Counted from the first letter of the stretch, positions 33,132 through 46,358 are shown. The stretch is 64,000 bases of DNA from Salvia splendens (GCF_004379255.2 NC_056034.1:5520501-5584500), one strand, 5' to 3'. Program-made: numbers and translations. Notes: generated by a model not told the origin, from the sequence alone.

Positions 33132-35300
33132 ATATAGAGGTAGTAGTAATTCATAATGATTGTTAAAGAAAATTGAAAAAAAAAAGTATTTTTTTAATAA
33201 GAGAGAAAAGGCTCAAACCACTTATATATCGGTGAGCAAAGGAATCAAAGTTCAGTATCAACAAACTAATCCAAAAAAAACAAGTAAAAAAACCACAAAC
33301 TAAAAAAAGAGCAAGCCAAGCAAAGGAAAAACACCCTCCAAGCAGAACAAAGAAAACAAAAACTAAACAACCATTAACTAAAGCCACCAAGCAAAAAACT
33401 GACTATGAAACAAGGCGAGCTATATTGCACCTTTATGTTTATCAGAATTGCTTATGTAATTATGCTCCGTCCATCTTCTAGCTTTAAGTAAGTCCTCACA
33501 CGTTACATGCCTGGTGAAAAAAAGTATGGTACTACATTCGATGCTGTTCATTTTTGGAGGAGGAAACGAAATATATTGATGTTTTGCAGTTAATTTATTA
33601 GTCAATGTCGCCATTCAGTATTAGCGGTTATTATAGGCTTAAAATTTCTGCAAATACAAAACATAATTTTCCAATGATTTCAAATATAAAGATTGACTAA
33701 CTATATTATGACTGGCCTATACTTTACTCACTGTAGTGGCTGGCTATAAATAAATAATTCTAATGCGAACTGTGTTGTTTTGCGCACTGCAATATAAACA
33801 TTTTTGTTTCTTTATTCGATGTATGTTAGTAGAATTTTAAAAATTTGTTTGTGCATAATTCACATTTTCACAGGGAGTGTTAGAAGAAGTAATTTTTGGA
33901 TTGCATAGTGCTGTTGATGATGATCTAAAGACGTCTTAGATTGATATTTATAATTAAAATTACTAATTTGCTACGAGTAGGTAAATTCAAATATTAGTAG
34001 AGAGTATTGTCGCAATTTGTACAGCTGGTTCACTTGAAACGGGTTAATTTGGAAATTAAATACTCTATAGTATATCTCGTCATAATTACTCTTTCCAGCG
34101 TACACTTCTACATGTGAAATATGTGTGACATATGTTAATGAATTTAATACTATTTGATTATGATAAATATACTATCTAAAGTATGGAGTATTACTTTATT
34201 CGAATGCACATGATTCTGAACTCGGTACTTTCTTCATTCTAAATTAATTGAGACATATTTTTCAGCACAAAATTAACTTAGTAGGAAGAGAATAAAATAA
34301 GTATAAAAATAAAATAAAATAAAATAAACTGAAAAAAAGAATAAAATATGAAAAAGTAATAACAAGAAGAAGAAATACTAATATTAACTAAAGTCACTTA
34401 TGCTAAAACAAAAAAAATGACACGTCTATAATGAAAAGAATAGATTAATTTACATTGTCAACCTATCCTAGCTTGCTAGCACTCGAACTTTTGCACAATT
34501 AATCCATTTAAGACATACTCCTCGTAATCACATTTCATAATTCTATCGAGTACAATACACAAATACACAATGGATAGCATCTCCAAAATTAAAAGTGGGC
34601 AAAATCTATTAGCTTGTTTGTCTTTACATATCAGTTATTATCAACCCTGCCAAAAACATGAACTAAGTATATAAAACATGTATTTTATTTTCTTTTTATA
34701 ATAGAATCTATCTTACTTAACTTTCTCTGTACAAATGAATTTACATAAAACGTTTGATTGAGTTTACCATTCTTAGATATGACCGTGTAGTATATTTAAT
34801 TACCAAGTAGACTAGAATTATAAGATGAATTGTGGAGGAGATTCAAATCTTAATAAAAAATTATTTTTATTAAGCTAATATTATTGACCTACTCAACAAA
34901 ATCGCGTCACCGTATGTTGCCATAGCATCAACTTTTTCATACCCACCCTTCTCCCTACCTCGTTTATGAATTTACAATGTTGAACTTAAACTTCAACTCT
35001 TCAAGAGAATGTGTTGAACCTTAAAACCTTCAGATCTCTGGCCACATATTTTACGAAATTTTATCTGTATTATAAGTAAAATATTTCATTCTGTTGTTTG
35101 TATCGTAAATGAAAAACAAATCTTGTTCAACGGGTATTGTTATAAAGAGTTATTACAAATTAATTGTGACAATTTGTAAAGTATTTATCGTAGCCGTTTT
35201 TGATGGACCTAAAAAGGAAATTAGGCCTCTTTGAATAGTTCAGATAGTGCAAAAATTAACTCTTTGAAAATCACATAGATTTTATATCTTTTTTTTAATT
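33132..35300. other. AT-rich intergenic region
   Basis: No gene is recognised. The sequence has A-rich and T-rich tracts and an AAAATAAAAT microsatellite near 34,300-34,325. The short frames present do not resemble proteins. Confidence 0.5.
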
Positions 35301-35309
35301 CAAATCCCC

Positions 35310-36985
35310 TGCTGTGCTCAAAGCCACACAGCAGGGGTGCTGTTACAAACAAGCTATTATTTTATATAAAATAAATATAATATTTTAATATTTTTTTATG
35401 AATAAAATATTTTTTACAAACCGGAATCGTCGTATTTGGAACCGCGGGCCAGTTCCGGTTCAAGATTTTACGAACCGAAACCGTCACCGAACCGCCGATT
35501 CCGGACGGTTTTGAACCGCCGGTTAACCGGAGGTTTCACGGTTCCAGCAAGGTATCCTAGGCGTCAGCCGTTGGCAGCTTTTTCATGCGGTTTTTTGACC
35601 GGAACCGGCGGTTTTTCGACGGTTCCGCCGGTTTTACCCCAAAACCGCTGGTTTCGGCCGATTTTCAAATTTTTTTTTAATTCTGATTTTGAATTCAAAT
35701 TGATCCATTTTCCCCCCATTTTTGAGATCTCCGGCTATCGGATCTACTAGCTTTTCGAATTGAGTGTCGCCTTTGGGTGGTGGCGCCGCCTGTAGCCTCT
35801 TGCATTTTCTCTTCTCACTTCCTACACTGTATATAACTAAGATTGAGCAAATAAAAGAAGGATTGTGAAGGGAATGGTGGTTTGAAAAAGTGAAGAAGGT
35901 GAGTGTAATTCAAAATCGGCTGAATTTAAGTAATGAAACGACTGTATTTATGGTGAGAGAGATGAGAGGGGAATCGGTAATGTACATTTTTAAAATGACC
36001 GTTGATTAAAAAAAATCAATTTAACATGCGGTTATAACCGGAACCTGCGGTTTGGATTGACTATTTGATTTGGATTTATGAGACAAGACAACACTGGTAA
36101 AACGTAAAAGCAACCTTACGTATCTATTCTTGGGAACTGATCGGCTATCGAGAGTTTCCGATACTCTCGATAATGGCTAAGTAGATTTTCACCGTTCCTG
36201 CTTCCACCGTCGCCGTTGAGCAAGCTTTTAGTGTCAGCGGTTGTGTCCTAGACGACAAAAGGAGCAATCTCTCCGCCAAAAACATGGAAGCCATTATGTT
36301 ACTTGATGATTGGGCAAAGGCGGACATGAGAGCACAAGAGCCGGATTTCGACTCCCGTGTAGAGAGTGATGTGAAGACTTTTCTACCGATGACGAGGTCG
36401 GAAGCGAGGGCGCTCAACAATATCAATGACGGGGGGGGTGAATGGCGAGCACGACCGACCAAAAAGGTAAGCAAGGTAAGAGAACTACGTCGGCTTTGAT
36501 TCCTTAATAAAATTATGGATACGTAGGCAACTAAACTTAAATTTGAAAAGTTTAACTTTGAAAGTTTAAGTTGAGCTCAAGCCCTTTTCAATTTTTTCCT
36601 TTTTCCCCCATTTCATGTTTTTTTATTTATGTTCCGACGACACTTGTAAATTATATCACATTATTGTATACTTGTATATATATTGTAAATTGTAATGTAT
36701 CGTTGTCCGTTACAACTCAAATTCAATAAAATTGATATGATTTTCACCTTATTCGTCTTATTTCAATTTAAATTATCTATGGTCTTGTTCCAATTTATTG
36801 TATAAGTCCAAATTTCAAATTACATAGCAAATAAAAAAACAGCCAAAACCGAACCGGAACCGTGAGAACCGTCCGAAAACCGGCGGTTCGGAACCAGAAC
36901 CGTGAAATAGCCTCACGGTTCGGTTCCGGTTCCGCCTTTCTCCGAACCGGAACCGGCGGTTTACGAACCGTGGGCACCTCTAGTT
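35310..36985 (+). mobile_element. hAT relic with AACCGG-rich subterminal repeats
   Basis: Both ends (about 35,410-35,660 and 36,840-36,980) are packed with copies of ACCGGAACC and AACCGCCGGTT in both orientations, as in subterminal transposase-binding arrays. A possible left end CAGGGGTGC (near 35,330) and right end GGGCACCTCTA (36,975-36,985) resemble hAT termini. No matching 8-bp flank was found. A transposase fragment lies inside. Boundaries are approximate. Confidence 0.65.
36132..36430 (+). pseudogene. hAT transposase C-terminal fragment (dimerisation region)
   Basis: The frame reads YREFPILSIMAK, then a TAG, then IFTVPASTVAVEQAFSVSGC, LDDKRSNLSAKNMEAIMLL and DDWAKADMRAQ. This is the hAT dimerisation motif with the usual (A/V)EQAFS core. 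Only this part remains, and the in-frame stop at about 36,180 disables it. The opposite-strand frame of similar length is a shadow. Confidence 0.85.
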
Positions 36986-37389
36986 CCAGATCTCCACTGA
37001 CGCAGCTTGTCAGGTAGTCAAACCTGTGGCGATTAGATTTTCAGTTGGAAATATTCAAAATTATATTTATTTTACTTTATTTACAGTGTAATCCTGAATA
37101 CAAAAAAAAATTGAGAATGCTAATTACGATTATCAAAATACTCCTAAGATGAACTCCTGAGCTATTGGGAGAATGCTTAGCCAAAAACCCTGCCTCCAAA
37201 TAGGATAATTTCCACTTACTATGCTAATGATCCAACGAATCGGATTTCATTCAAAAGTTTCATTCTTCAACTCATGTACACAAAAATTAGCAATTCCTCC
37301 AGCAATCACGCACAGAGTAAGCCATAAACAAAAATTAGGAACTTGACAGACCATTACTTTCTGGGCGGGCAAGAAACTCGATCGCATCT

Positions 37390-39506
37390 TCACCAAGGCT
37401 TGCGGTCCCCAACTGGTCCTGCAGTCCAGTTCAAAACCTTCTCGCCAGGCTTCAAGTATATTTTCTTGTCGTGAGGCAGCTTCCGGGCCAGCCCGTTTAA
37501 GATTTGGTGGAAAGCATCTCCCGGTTGTGCTGGCTGAGGGAACAACATCGCCTGTTTCATGGAAGGATTAGCAAGTAGCCTCTGCTTCCGTAGAATCACA
37601 TCAGCCGGGATAGATGTGAGGATAGTGTCCAAGTATGGGACATCCTTCTCTGCTACGAACACGCCTATTTCCTCCCAAGGAATAGCATCTGCAAATGGCA
37701 GCACGATGTCGTCTGCTATGATCACCGGAATGCAACCAAAGATCACAGCTTCCACAAGTCTGGGGCTCCATGGAGCCCAACCCAGAGGGCATAAACAGAA
37801 TACGGCCCGCTGCATGTCCTCGTAGTATGTGGTTGGGTGGTCTGTGGAGATGTCAAACAGTGGATTGTTCTTGAAGTTCTCCCACATGGACGCCCGAGCA
37901 CCTCTGCACATAGATCAAGAACTAATGCCATCAGCTTTAATGTGTTAGAATGAACGATATTGCAGATAACTTTGGGATGTGAGTGTGTTGAAGATGCTCA
38001 AAAACACGACAGCAATGTTGAAACATACCTCGCGTAGTAACCACCTTCAGGGTCGTTGTTTAGATCATAGAACAAACCACGGAAATAGACGAAGATGGAT
38101 CTTGGCGTGTCGGGGGGAATCAAGTGGGACATAATTTTCTCTGGAGGCGCATATGGCGGTATAGTTATCGAACCATCATTTAAGCAGACATGGTTTTGTT
38201 GTCCAAAAGTTTGAACCAAGGTAGATCGTTGAAGTAACGGAAGGATCCCCCTCTTTATAGCTTTCTCTTCCTATAGTTGGAGAAAACATTGCAATATCAT
38301 GAAGTTCCCTCAGTAAGCAAGGATCTACCAAATTGTAATGTTCTGAAAACTTCACATTTAATATCTAGCCTTATAAAAACAGAATGTACAATATTTACCA
38401 GAGAATAATCAACTAATGCAAAATGAATATTTTAGTTTGTTCTCACTTCTTAGTCAAGAGTCCAATTCCGTAGAAATGAAAAAGCAGGATACTAGAGATT
38501 AAAAGCTTACTTGATAATGAAAGCAGGCACCAAAATCATGGGGAACAAGAAAGAAATGATCAGCTCCTTCAGTTCGATTCCAGTAAGGCCATCTAGCCGA
38601 GATGAGCTGTATCGCACTCCTCATCATTCTTGGAGATTTGAAAGGCAGTGGCAATCCATTGGGTGCCAGGTCACAAGTTGAGTAAACAGGTGTGTAGAAC
38701 CAATCTGCTTCATTCGGATTCAGAGTTCTAACAGCACTGGTTAAGAGAAACTGGTGCATAAATATCTCAGCAGCAAACATGTGCGTAAGACAACGCGGAT
38801 CTTTCTGCAGGATCTTCTTGTTGTATTTGCTCGGAAGCTCATATACATAAACTTTCAATTTTCCCACAGGATTATCATCAAGAACATCACCAGCACTTCC
38901 TACGTTACATATTGACAAAAATCAAGATCACCAAACACGTTTTCACATAAATTTTTCCACACTGTAAAAGTAAGTTCATGCATTTGTGGGAGTGGATGCT
39001 TGATTATATCAAATAAATAATTCTGAAAAATGAATTCAAACAATATGAAAGCATACATAGGTAAGAAATGATATGGTTAAAGATGATCTATCCTGAAACC
39101 ATGTTGCTGAGCATTAAATGCCATGTCCCCAAACCCTAAATTTCCCCCCAAATTTCTTGATTTTATAGAGTGTAATACGTTTCTTCCAATTAACCGCCTA
39201 CAGAAACACAAAACATACAGTTGCACCCCGTTCTGAATTTGATTGCAAATCACCCAACTTATACAAGCTCAGTATTGCACAGAAAATTCAATCAAAACCT
39301 ATTTATATGATTATCATAATTCATCTGCTCAGTGATCAGTGAAGATTCGATTTTCCTAAGCCGAATGGCAGGCTGATCAAATCAACGAAATTATAAAACA
39401 GAAGACCTGAAATTCTCTCCGTACGCGCGCCACGGCGGTCAATCCCCTCGACGCCGATGCTGGCCGTAAACAGAGCGAGAAGCAGACCCCACATCGAAAA
39501 CTCCAT
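37390..39506 (-). CDS. IRX10L: IRX10-like beta-1,4-xylosyltransferase (GT47), complete
   Basis: The enzyme extends the xylan backbone from UDP-xylose in the Golgi and is needed for secondary walls. Four exons (39506-39407, 38899-38511, 38270-38029, 37903-37390) join in frame and give 414 residues, as in Arabidopsis IRX10L. A hydrophobic N-terminus (MWGLLLALFTASIG) acts as signal or anchor. The exostosin domain begins KLKVYVYELPSKYNKKIL and contains NEADWFYTPVYSTCDL, HFFLVPHDFGACFHYQ, the nucleotide-sugar region FCLCPLGWAPWSPRLVEAVI and FGCIPVIIADDIVLPF. The C-terminus YLKPGEKVLNWTAGPVGD is diagnostic for IRX10/IRX10L. No defect is seen. IRX10 itself cannot be excluded. Confidence 0.96.
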
Positions 39507-41080
39507 ATCTCACATCTTCCGAAACTAGACAGTAATATTATATAGTGGTATTAAGGAAAAAGAGCAGGCATTTGATGCAGTTGAGCAGTCGTACTAGAAT
39601 GTAGGTGAAGAGTTACCTTCTTCGGTGTCTTTGCTTTTCTTGCCATTTAAGACAGCACTAAGGAGGAAAAAATAATCAGAAATTGAATGAAAATACTGCA
39701 CATTTTTTTAATAGTGTATGGTACATGAATTCTGATTGTTGCGTGATGTGCTTCAATGGCGAATGACAGCTGCATTTGCTTTGCCTGTAGGATGGCCCGT
39801 CCACTTCTCGACGACGATGGTCGTCTCAATTCTAACACTATTACTAACATTCACTTGAAGCTTCGGCTATATTGAAATTCTATAACCGGCCTCAACACAA
39901 AGCCCATTTGAAATTATTAATATTGTCAAAATAGTATTTGATGAACTTAAAAATACGAAAAACAAAATGTATATTTCACTTATGGTTGGGAAAATTAGTT
40001 GGATTAACTAATTTTTGTGTACTTTTGCAGAAAGTTCTCTTTATATTGTTATTGTATGATTTGTAACAGTGTTAATTTATTATATCTAAGCGATTATCAA
40101 GATGAAGATGGAAAAGCCGAAACAACGAGGGCTCTTGTCGTAGCACGAGATCCCTCCGCCAAGGTCACCATACATAATTTTGTTTTATTTTAATTGTGAC
40201 ATGCTCATATTAGGCCAGTAATTTTATTCATGAATGATTTTGATTATGAATGGGAGATGATAGGAGGTGAGCGACGAGAAAATAGGTCGATTTTTGAGTG
40301 CTTGGAATGTAAGACGTGGAGAATGGATAGTTGATGCTGCTCAAGTATCTCAAGTGGAGGAGAGAGTTTGTCCCAAATGGGTATTTTAGAAGGTTTGATG
40401 TTATTTATAGAAGGGTGATAAGATTGGGCACCCAATCCTAGTCGCTCTCCTAGGCAACCATCGGCCCGTGCCTAATATCAACGACTTACAACGTATGCTA
40501 CTCACTTTATATGAACATCGTTCTCGTGCTACTTTCATTTATTATAATCATTGGTTGTCTCAGGCTACATTGTTTACGCTCTTGTTCAAGGTATGTAAAT
40601 TATTAAAGTTTAGCTATTAATTCATTTATCATGCGATATTAATGTATGCATATGTTGTGTGATGTGATGATCAGAATTCCAAGTGGACGAGAGAAGTTTG
40701 TTTTGATTATAGTCTATAAACATGAAAGGATATGGATCCGTCTATTGCATTGCACCAATGATTTCAGCGTCTTCTCGGAGTATAACTTTTCTCACTTTAA
40801 CCATTTTAATTAGTTCAAGTAATTTCTCATCAGTGCAGTGTTTACTCCCAACAAATATGAATCTCAATACAAAATCTTTTAACTGAAGGAGAAAATAGAG
40901 ATAAGTAGCCAGCATTATTCAAACCAGCAATGCCCTTTCAGACTGCAGGCCTATCAATCAAGGAATCCTTGAAACACCAAAACTAACTAATACAAATCAG
41001 TATAAAATTATTCGTCACCATAATGGATTTACCAAATATTTCGCCCTACCACATCCTTCATTTCAAGACCGGCTTCTCTC
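39507..41080. other. Intergenic region between IRX10L and the Rieske gene
   Basis: This holds the IRX10L upstream region and then sequence without a recognised gene. Short frames near 39,650-39,850 and 40,244-40,435 have no familiar protein. The last 100 bp are the 3' flank of the Rieske gene. Confidence 0.45.
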
Positions 41081-43814
41081 TCACCCAACCATCAGCTTGT
41101 TCTCATCTAAAAAGGTGTAGGTGGGAACCTCCAGGTTAAACGGTGCAGGCCCTTTGCGAATCCGACCAGAGATGTCATAATGGGATCCGTGGCATGGGCA
41201 AAACCAGCCCCCGTAATCACCTGCATTCGGCAAGGGGATGCACCCCAGATGGGTGCAAACCCCGATAACCACCAGCCATTCCGGATTCTTGACCCTCACA
41301 GCATCCTCTTGTGGATCACGAAGGGAGGCAACATCAACACTGTTTGCCAGCTTGATGTCTTCTTCAGTTCGGCGCCTGATGAAGACAGGCTTCCCACGCC
41401 ACTTCACGGTGACAGTTGTCCCAGGTTCAATACTAGACAGATTCACCTCCAGGGAAGCGAGAGCGAGGACATCTTTACTAGCAGACATGCTCAGAACAAA
41501 TTTGAGCACAAGGAGTCGAGCCAGTGATGCATATACAAACCTGCCTCCAGTTAAGACAAAGTACGCAAATGCACGCTTGCTGGGATCGCCTGGTGGATAA
41601 CGCTCATGGTTGTGCTCGTCGTAGACAATCTTTGAGCTGGGATTCTTGATTGCCGCCACTGTAGCAGGGACTTCTGGAACCAGGCCTGAGTTCTGTCCTG
41701 TTGCCAGTGAACCAGAAGAGAACCCTACAACATGCATAGAGGTTAGAAAAATATTATTCAATATCTGTGGCTTTCTAAATTATACATGTGGAACGGCTGA
41801 AAATGGTAATAAGTTCACCTAGAAGCAGCTGTCACAGTTGAAGGAGTAATGGTACAATAATATACTCCCTCCGTCCCATGCTACTTGCACATTTCATTTT
41901 CGGTCGGTCCCAAACTATTTGCACTATTTATATTTTAGATAAAAATTATGGTATTTAATTAAGATACTAGAGTTAGTTCATGTTTCCTTTATCAACTGTT
42001 GCCTTATTGCACTTAAAATTTTAATTTAATTACACTAATTAATCATGTTCAAATTTAAGCTGTCAAAGTGAAAAATACGAGTAGCATGGGACGGATGGAG
42101 TATTGGAAATTTGGAATGCCGGAGAAGCTCAGCCACATAAGACGGAATAAACACAAGTATAGTAGACTAAACCACGCACCTAAACTAAAGTACTGAACTG
42201 ATTACCAATGCATATGATAAGAGGATGAAGAAAAACAGATAACAAGATGAATCAACTGAGATGTAAGAGTTAATCATACAGACACACACAGAGCAAGGTA
42301 AAGCCAAAATGAAACAACAGAAAAGTATTTTCCTGATAAGAAATTTTTAGTGTGCAAAGAAAAACAAATATTAAGCGGCAAAAGTGAAAGAAAAATCACA
42401 GCATACAGTTAGATGAAAAATGACCAACTATCCAACAAAACAACTGTACACATATCACGAAGAATCTGATTGGTTAGTTGGTTCCTGGAGAGCCTTTACC
42501 ACATACCTAGTGTTCTAACTTCCAATAAAAAACTTTCAGCATACAGTTAGATGAGAAACAACCAACTATATGAATGCACGTAAACATATAATCACAACAA
42601 ATCAATTCAGTCTGCACACATTTAACTATCTGGAAGTAGAAATACATATCCACCACAATAATACTAGAAAGAAGGTTGAGGTTGGGTTTTTTTTATATTT
42701 TCTTGTTTTTGTTTGAGGGGAGTGGGGCCATGGGGGTGTTCTAGAATCTAGTATAGATTACTCAATAACAGTCACAGTCAAGAATCAGAACATTCAGAGA
42801 CCACAGACTGTAGTAAAAAAGGCTAACAAGGTAGTGGTCTAGTGGAGTATTAAAAAAGGATAAATATATATCATGCATCAAAGTAACAGTATCAGAGTTA
42901 TTATTTGAAACAATTCCAATTTTCATAATATATGAATACAATTGGAGGTTTCTCTATGTAAGATAAAGGAAGCAAGAAAAACATAGCCAAACTGCCAAAG
43001 TATGGTTGTATTTAGAAGCAAGACCAGTATGCTGTTAATTTGCATCTAGGATATTGTGACAGAACGTTTAAAACATTGGGCTGTGAGCGAAAAAAACTGT
43101 AACAGAAAATGCAAGCATCAATGTAGTTACTTGCTTCAAATATTATGATATGTGAATTAATATCTGAAAAAATCAACATAACAGAGGCTCGTGATGTCTT
43201 TGGCCTAATGATCTATCAGTAATAGTGGAAGCATCTTTAAATTAATAATTTCACAACCAACATATACATATTGGCTAAACTAACAAACTCAATGAATATA
43301 GAACCGAATATACAACTAATCTATATAAGGTCAGGGGAAAACTAATCCGACAGCTCCATGAAGAGGCTCTTTCGAACTTATCATCTTAGTGGAAACAAAA
43401 GATGCCATTTTTATGGCCAGTCAATCACAAAACAATTTAAAAAAAACATTTTATAACAGGATCAATTCAGTCAATACCGATAGAGAATCCAGGCAGCACT
43501 TTGAAGCATCCAGGAAAGGAAAAGAATACACAATTCCACATAGCCCGAGATTTCAAAAATTCCACATATATTTCTTAACTAATTGGATCTTCGCAACAAT
43601 AAGACATAAATAATCAATGCAAGCGGGGCCAATAGAGAAGCAAGGAACCTCTGATCTGATCAAAAACAGAAATTGATTCAACGGGCGAAGAAGTACGTCT
43701 TTCCGATGACGAATCGCCGCCGACAAATGGGTTTCTGGTGGCGAATGCGGCGGATGGAGCTTGACCCGACCGCCATGAGAGAGACGACAACCTCCTCCCC
43801 GCTACCCTCAGCAT
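41081..43814 (-). CDS. UCR1: Mitochondrial Rieske iron-sulfur protein of complex III, complete
   Basis: The protein carries the 2Fe-2S cluster that takes electrons from ubiquinol and passes them to cytochrome c1 in the inner membrane. Two exons (43814-43649 and 41724-41081) give 269 residues, the usual plant length. The N-terminus ([16 protein letters not shown]) is an Arg-rich mitochondrial presequence. After it come the conserved [20 protein letters not shown] stretch, one membrane helix ([20 protein letters not shown]) and the flexible hinge. Cluster ligands are in CTHLGC (residues 212-217) and CPCHGSHY (231-238). The C-terminus is [19 protein letters not shown]. The single 1.9-kb intron holds a Stowaway MITE. 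No defect is seen. Confidence 0.96.
41865..42100. mobile_element. Stowaway-type MITE in the UCR1 intron
   Basis: The ends CTCCCTCCGTCCCATGCTAC and GTAGCATGGGACGGATGGAG pair for 20 bp with one mismatch. The target TA flanks both sides (41863-41864 and 42101-42102). It is 236 bp and non-coding. Confidence 0.9.
42103..43648. other. Remainder of UCR1 intron 1
   Basis: Intron sequence with no further gene or element recognised. A short direct repeat GCATACAGTTAGATGA(A/G)AAA occurs near 42,403 and 42,539. Confidence 0.45.
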
Positions 43815-44228
43815 ATCCGGTTAATGGAGATCTTTCCCCTATCGATTGAATAATCACGACGGATTCTCGAGCCCTACGCAGGATCTCTCTCTATATCACA
43901 AGGGAAAATAGTGTGCAAATACAAAAATTTGGAAATACTCCCTATACAAATTCGCTATGGCGAAAGAAACGACGTCGAATGACAAAATTTGAACGGACTT
44001 TCAATTTTACTCAGATGCTGGGCTGATTTCGGGAGATATTTAAACGGGCTTTCAATTTTACTAAGCCCAAATTTGTCCAATTTAAGATTGGATTCTTTCT
44101 ATTTGTATTTCTTTCATTTTTTAGTGTTATTAAATAAAAGTCGCATCAAATTTAACAACTTTCAATGCTACAGTTCAGCACAGCTCAGCAAAATTAAAGT
44201 CTAATAAGTAAAAGATTCAATGTACTAA

Positions 44229-45834
44229 GAGCGTTACCAGTGGGGCGTCATAAGGGCATCATTAACCCGTCCCCATTTCCGGCCCCAAGTCCCCTCCACG
44301 TCATCATTCCTCTACAGTTGCAGCCCAGGCCCCAACTGTTGTAACCCTGCAGGTTGTGGCCCGGGCCGCAACTAATAAATGGCACTATTCACAACTCCAA
44401 CCTATTTAACTCGTAAACGCAATTCGTTGAACAATTGAAACCGGGAAAATGCATTGTTCATTGGAAATTAACATTACATTACTAGACGAAGCAAATTTGA
44501 AATACAAGAAACCCGGGCCACGACTACTACTTCTTCATTTGGGCGCGAAGGTAGGAGATCATCTCACGGTGCAACTCGATCTCCTCGTCCGACATCTTCG
44601 ATGTATCCCTCGATGTCAACTCCGTCAGCTGGCTCATCCGCCATGTAATATTCATCTCCGACAAAGTGTCGGCCATCTTATCCAGAGACGGATTGGTCGG
44701 CGGTGGCACCATAGCGGAGTTGCTCGCAGCTGCCTTCCCCTTTGCTTTCCTCTTGGCCGCCTTTGTTCCTATCGGGCGGCTCTGAATGTTAGGAGAGGAG
44801 CAGAAGACATCGTCGTCCGTCACGTTGAGGTCGATCGATGGACCTCATTCGCTCGAAGAGTAGTTTCCGGAGGTGGAAACTTTGGTTCTCTTCGCCGCAC
44901 CTGTTGCCGCCGGCTCGGCACCGCTGGTGTACTTCGGGCTCTTCTCGACGAGCTTCCAAACTTCGAAGTACTTGAAGGTCTTCTTCCCGTCAGTGAAGAA
45001 CGCATCCTTCGCCTTCTCGACGAGGTTCGCCTCGCTGTGCCCGCTCGGCCACATACAGACTACGTTGGCCCACTTTCCGTTCCACTTGCTCATATCCGCC
45101 TGGACCCGGCCCCAATGCTTGCGCAGCTTCACGTAGCTACGCTCGATCGACCATTCCGGTCGGCCAGCGTTATATTTCTGCGCAATCCGCTCCCAAAAAG
45201 CCTTGCCGGTCTGCTGGTTGCCGATGATAGGATCCTCGGCGACATCGATGTAGTTCCTCGCAAGCCACAATGTCTCGTGCGGAGTGTACTTCTTCGGCCC
45301 ATCCTCCTCCCCGACCTTCTCATTTCACCGCTCTTGAGCGGGCTCCATCTCACTGAGCTCGAACTCTTCGGTGTTGACCGGCGATGTAATGTCGACGTTG
45401 CTACCGACTCTCGAACTAGGTTGTGTCTGCGATGGTTGCGACGACGGTATGTACCAATTGTTCGAGTTAACGAACTCCTCCATCTCACGTTGATCGCCGT
45501 TGAACCAATCCATTGGCGCCGAAACAAAGGGTATAATAGAGTATTGAAATGGAACGCGGGATTGAAATGGATGGAACGCAAGCTCGTATTTATAGACATC
45601 GAATTAAAAAAAATTGGATTTGCGGCCCGGCCCGAAGAGCGTGTAACGCTGGGCCGGGACGCGGGACATGCGGCCCGCCACCGTGCAACCCCGTCCCGGG
45701 CCGGGACGCGGGACGATCCCCAGGCCGGGAACGCGGCCCCGGGACGGGCCTGAGCCGTGCCGCCCTTCCGTGTAATGCATGGGACGGGCCGGGACTCACG
45801 ATTTGCGGCCCGGCCCATGGCGTTACAGATGCTC
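44229..45834 (-). mobile_element. PIF/Harbinger-type element with degraded ORF1
   Basis: The left end GAGCGTTACCAGTGGGGCG and right end CGGCCCATGGCGTTACAGATGCTC are related inverted repeats. TAA flanks both sides (44226-44228 and 45835-45837). On the minus strand the element holds a promoter-like TATAAATA (45589-45596) and an ORF1-type gene with two stops. No transposase is present. The right-hand TAA is shared with the next element. Confidence 0.8.
44527..45513 (-). pseudogene. Harbinger ORF1 (Myb/SANT-like) with two in-frame TGA codons
   Basis: One frame of 329 codons is broken only at TGA 45325-45327 and TGA 44845-44847. The segments are: a start with MDWFNGDQREMEEFVNSNNW; a trihelix-type region (YTPHETLWLARNYIDVAEDP, IGNQQTGKAFWERIAQKYNA, RPEWSIERSYVKLRKHWGRV, KTFKYFEVWKLVEKSPKY); and a C-terminal part with a basic KAAKRKAKGKAAA patch and a helical end. 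It is the same type of protein as the intact ORF1 at 19,621 but a different subfamily. The long plus-strand frame across it is a shadow. Confidence 0.82.
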
Positions 45835-45837
45835 TAA

Positions 45838-46358
45838 GAGACGCCCTAAAGCCGCTCTATGCACCGTCATGACAACATTTTATTCTCCTACTCTTCCACC
45901 TACAGCGGGGCGCCCTATAAGCCGTCCCAAAGGCCGCCCTATATGTTTTACTATTGTTTTGTAAATTAATTTAAATATTTTCAAATATGTCAATGCAAAA
46001 TAATTAAAAAATACAACAATTAATTAAAAACGGCAAATCCACGGTTAATTAAAAACGACAAATCTCAAACATCGGACTATTCGGACTTGGGTATTCACCA
46101 GAATCCATTTTATAGTGTAATTTGAGTGTGGAAAAGTGAATGGAAAGGTTACAAATGCAGGTTGGGTTGGGGGTATTTACATAAATAAATTTTTCGGAAT
46201 TAAAAAATAAAAAAAAACACAAAAACGCATTGCATCGTTCGCGGACGATCTATAGGGCGCGGATGATGCACGATGCATCATCCGCGCACCCATAGTGGGC
46301 GGACGATGGCGCGCCCAAGGTATCGAGCGCCCTATCGTCCGTCCAAGTACGGATGCTC
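45838..46358. mobile_element. Non-autonomous PIF-type MITE abutting the previous element
   Basis: It starts GAGACGCCCTAAAGCCG right after the TAA that ends the previous element and stops at CGTCCAAGTACGGATGCTC, followed by TAA (46359-46361). The inner end sequence is rich in CGGACGAT and GGGCGC words, as at the PIF element at 56,309. It has no coding frame. It is 521 bp long. Confidence 0.65.

Noticed and set aside
39650..40440. Small genes between IRX10L and the Rieske gene
   Set aside because: Frames of 60-70 codons have no familiar motif, no intron structure and no codon pattern unlike random AT-rich DNA.
44449..45753. 434-codon plus-strand frame
   Set aside because: It is the shadow of the Harbinger ORF1 relic on the minus strand. 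Its protein has no recognisable pattern, and the minus-strand reading has clear trihelix-type motifs.
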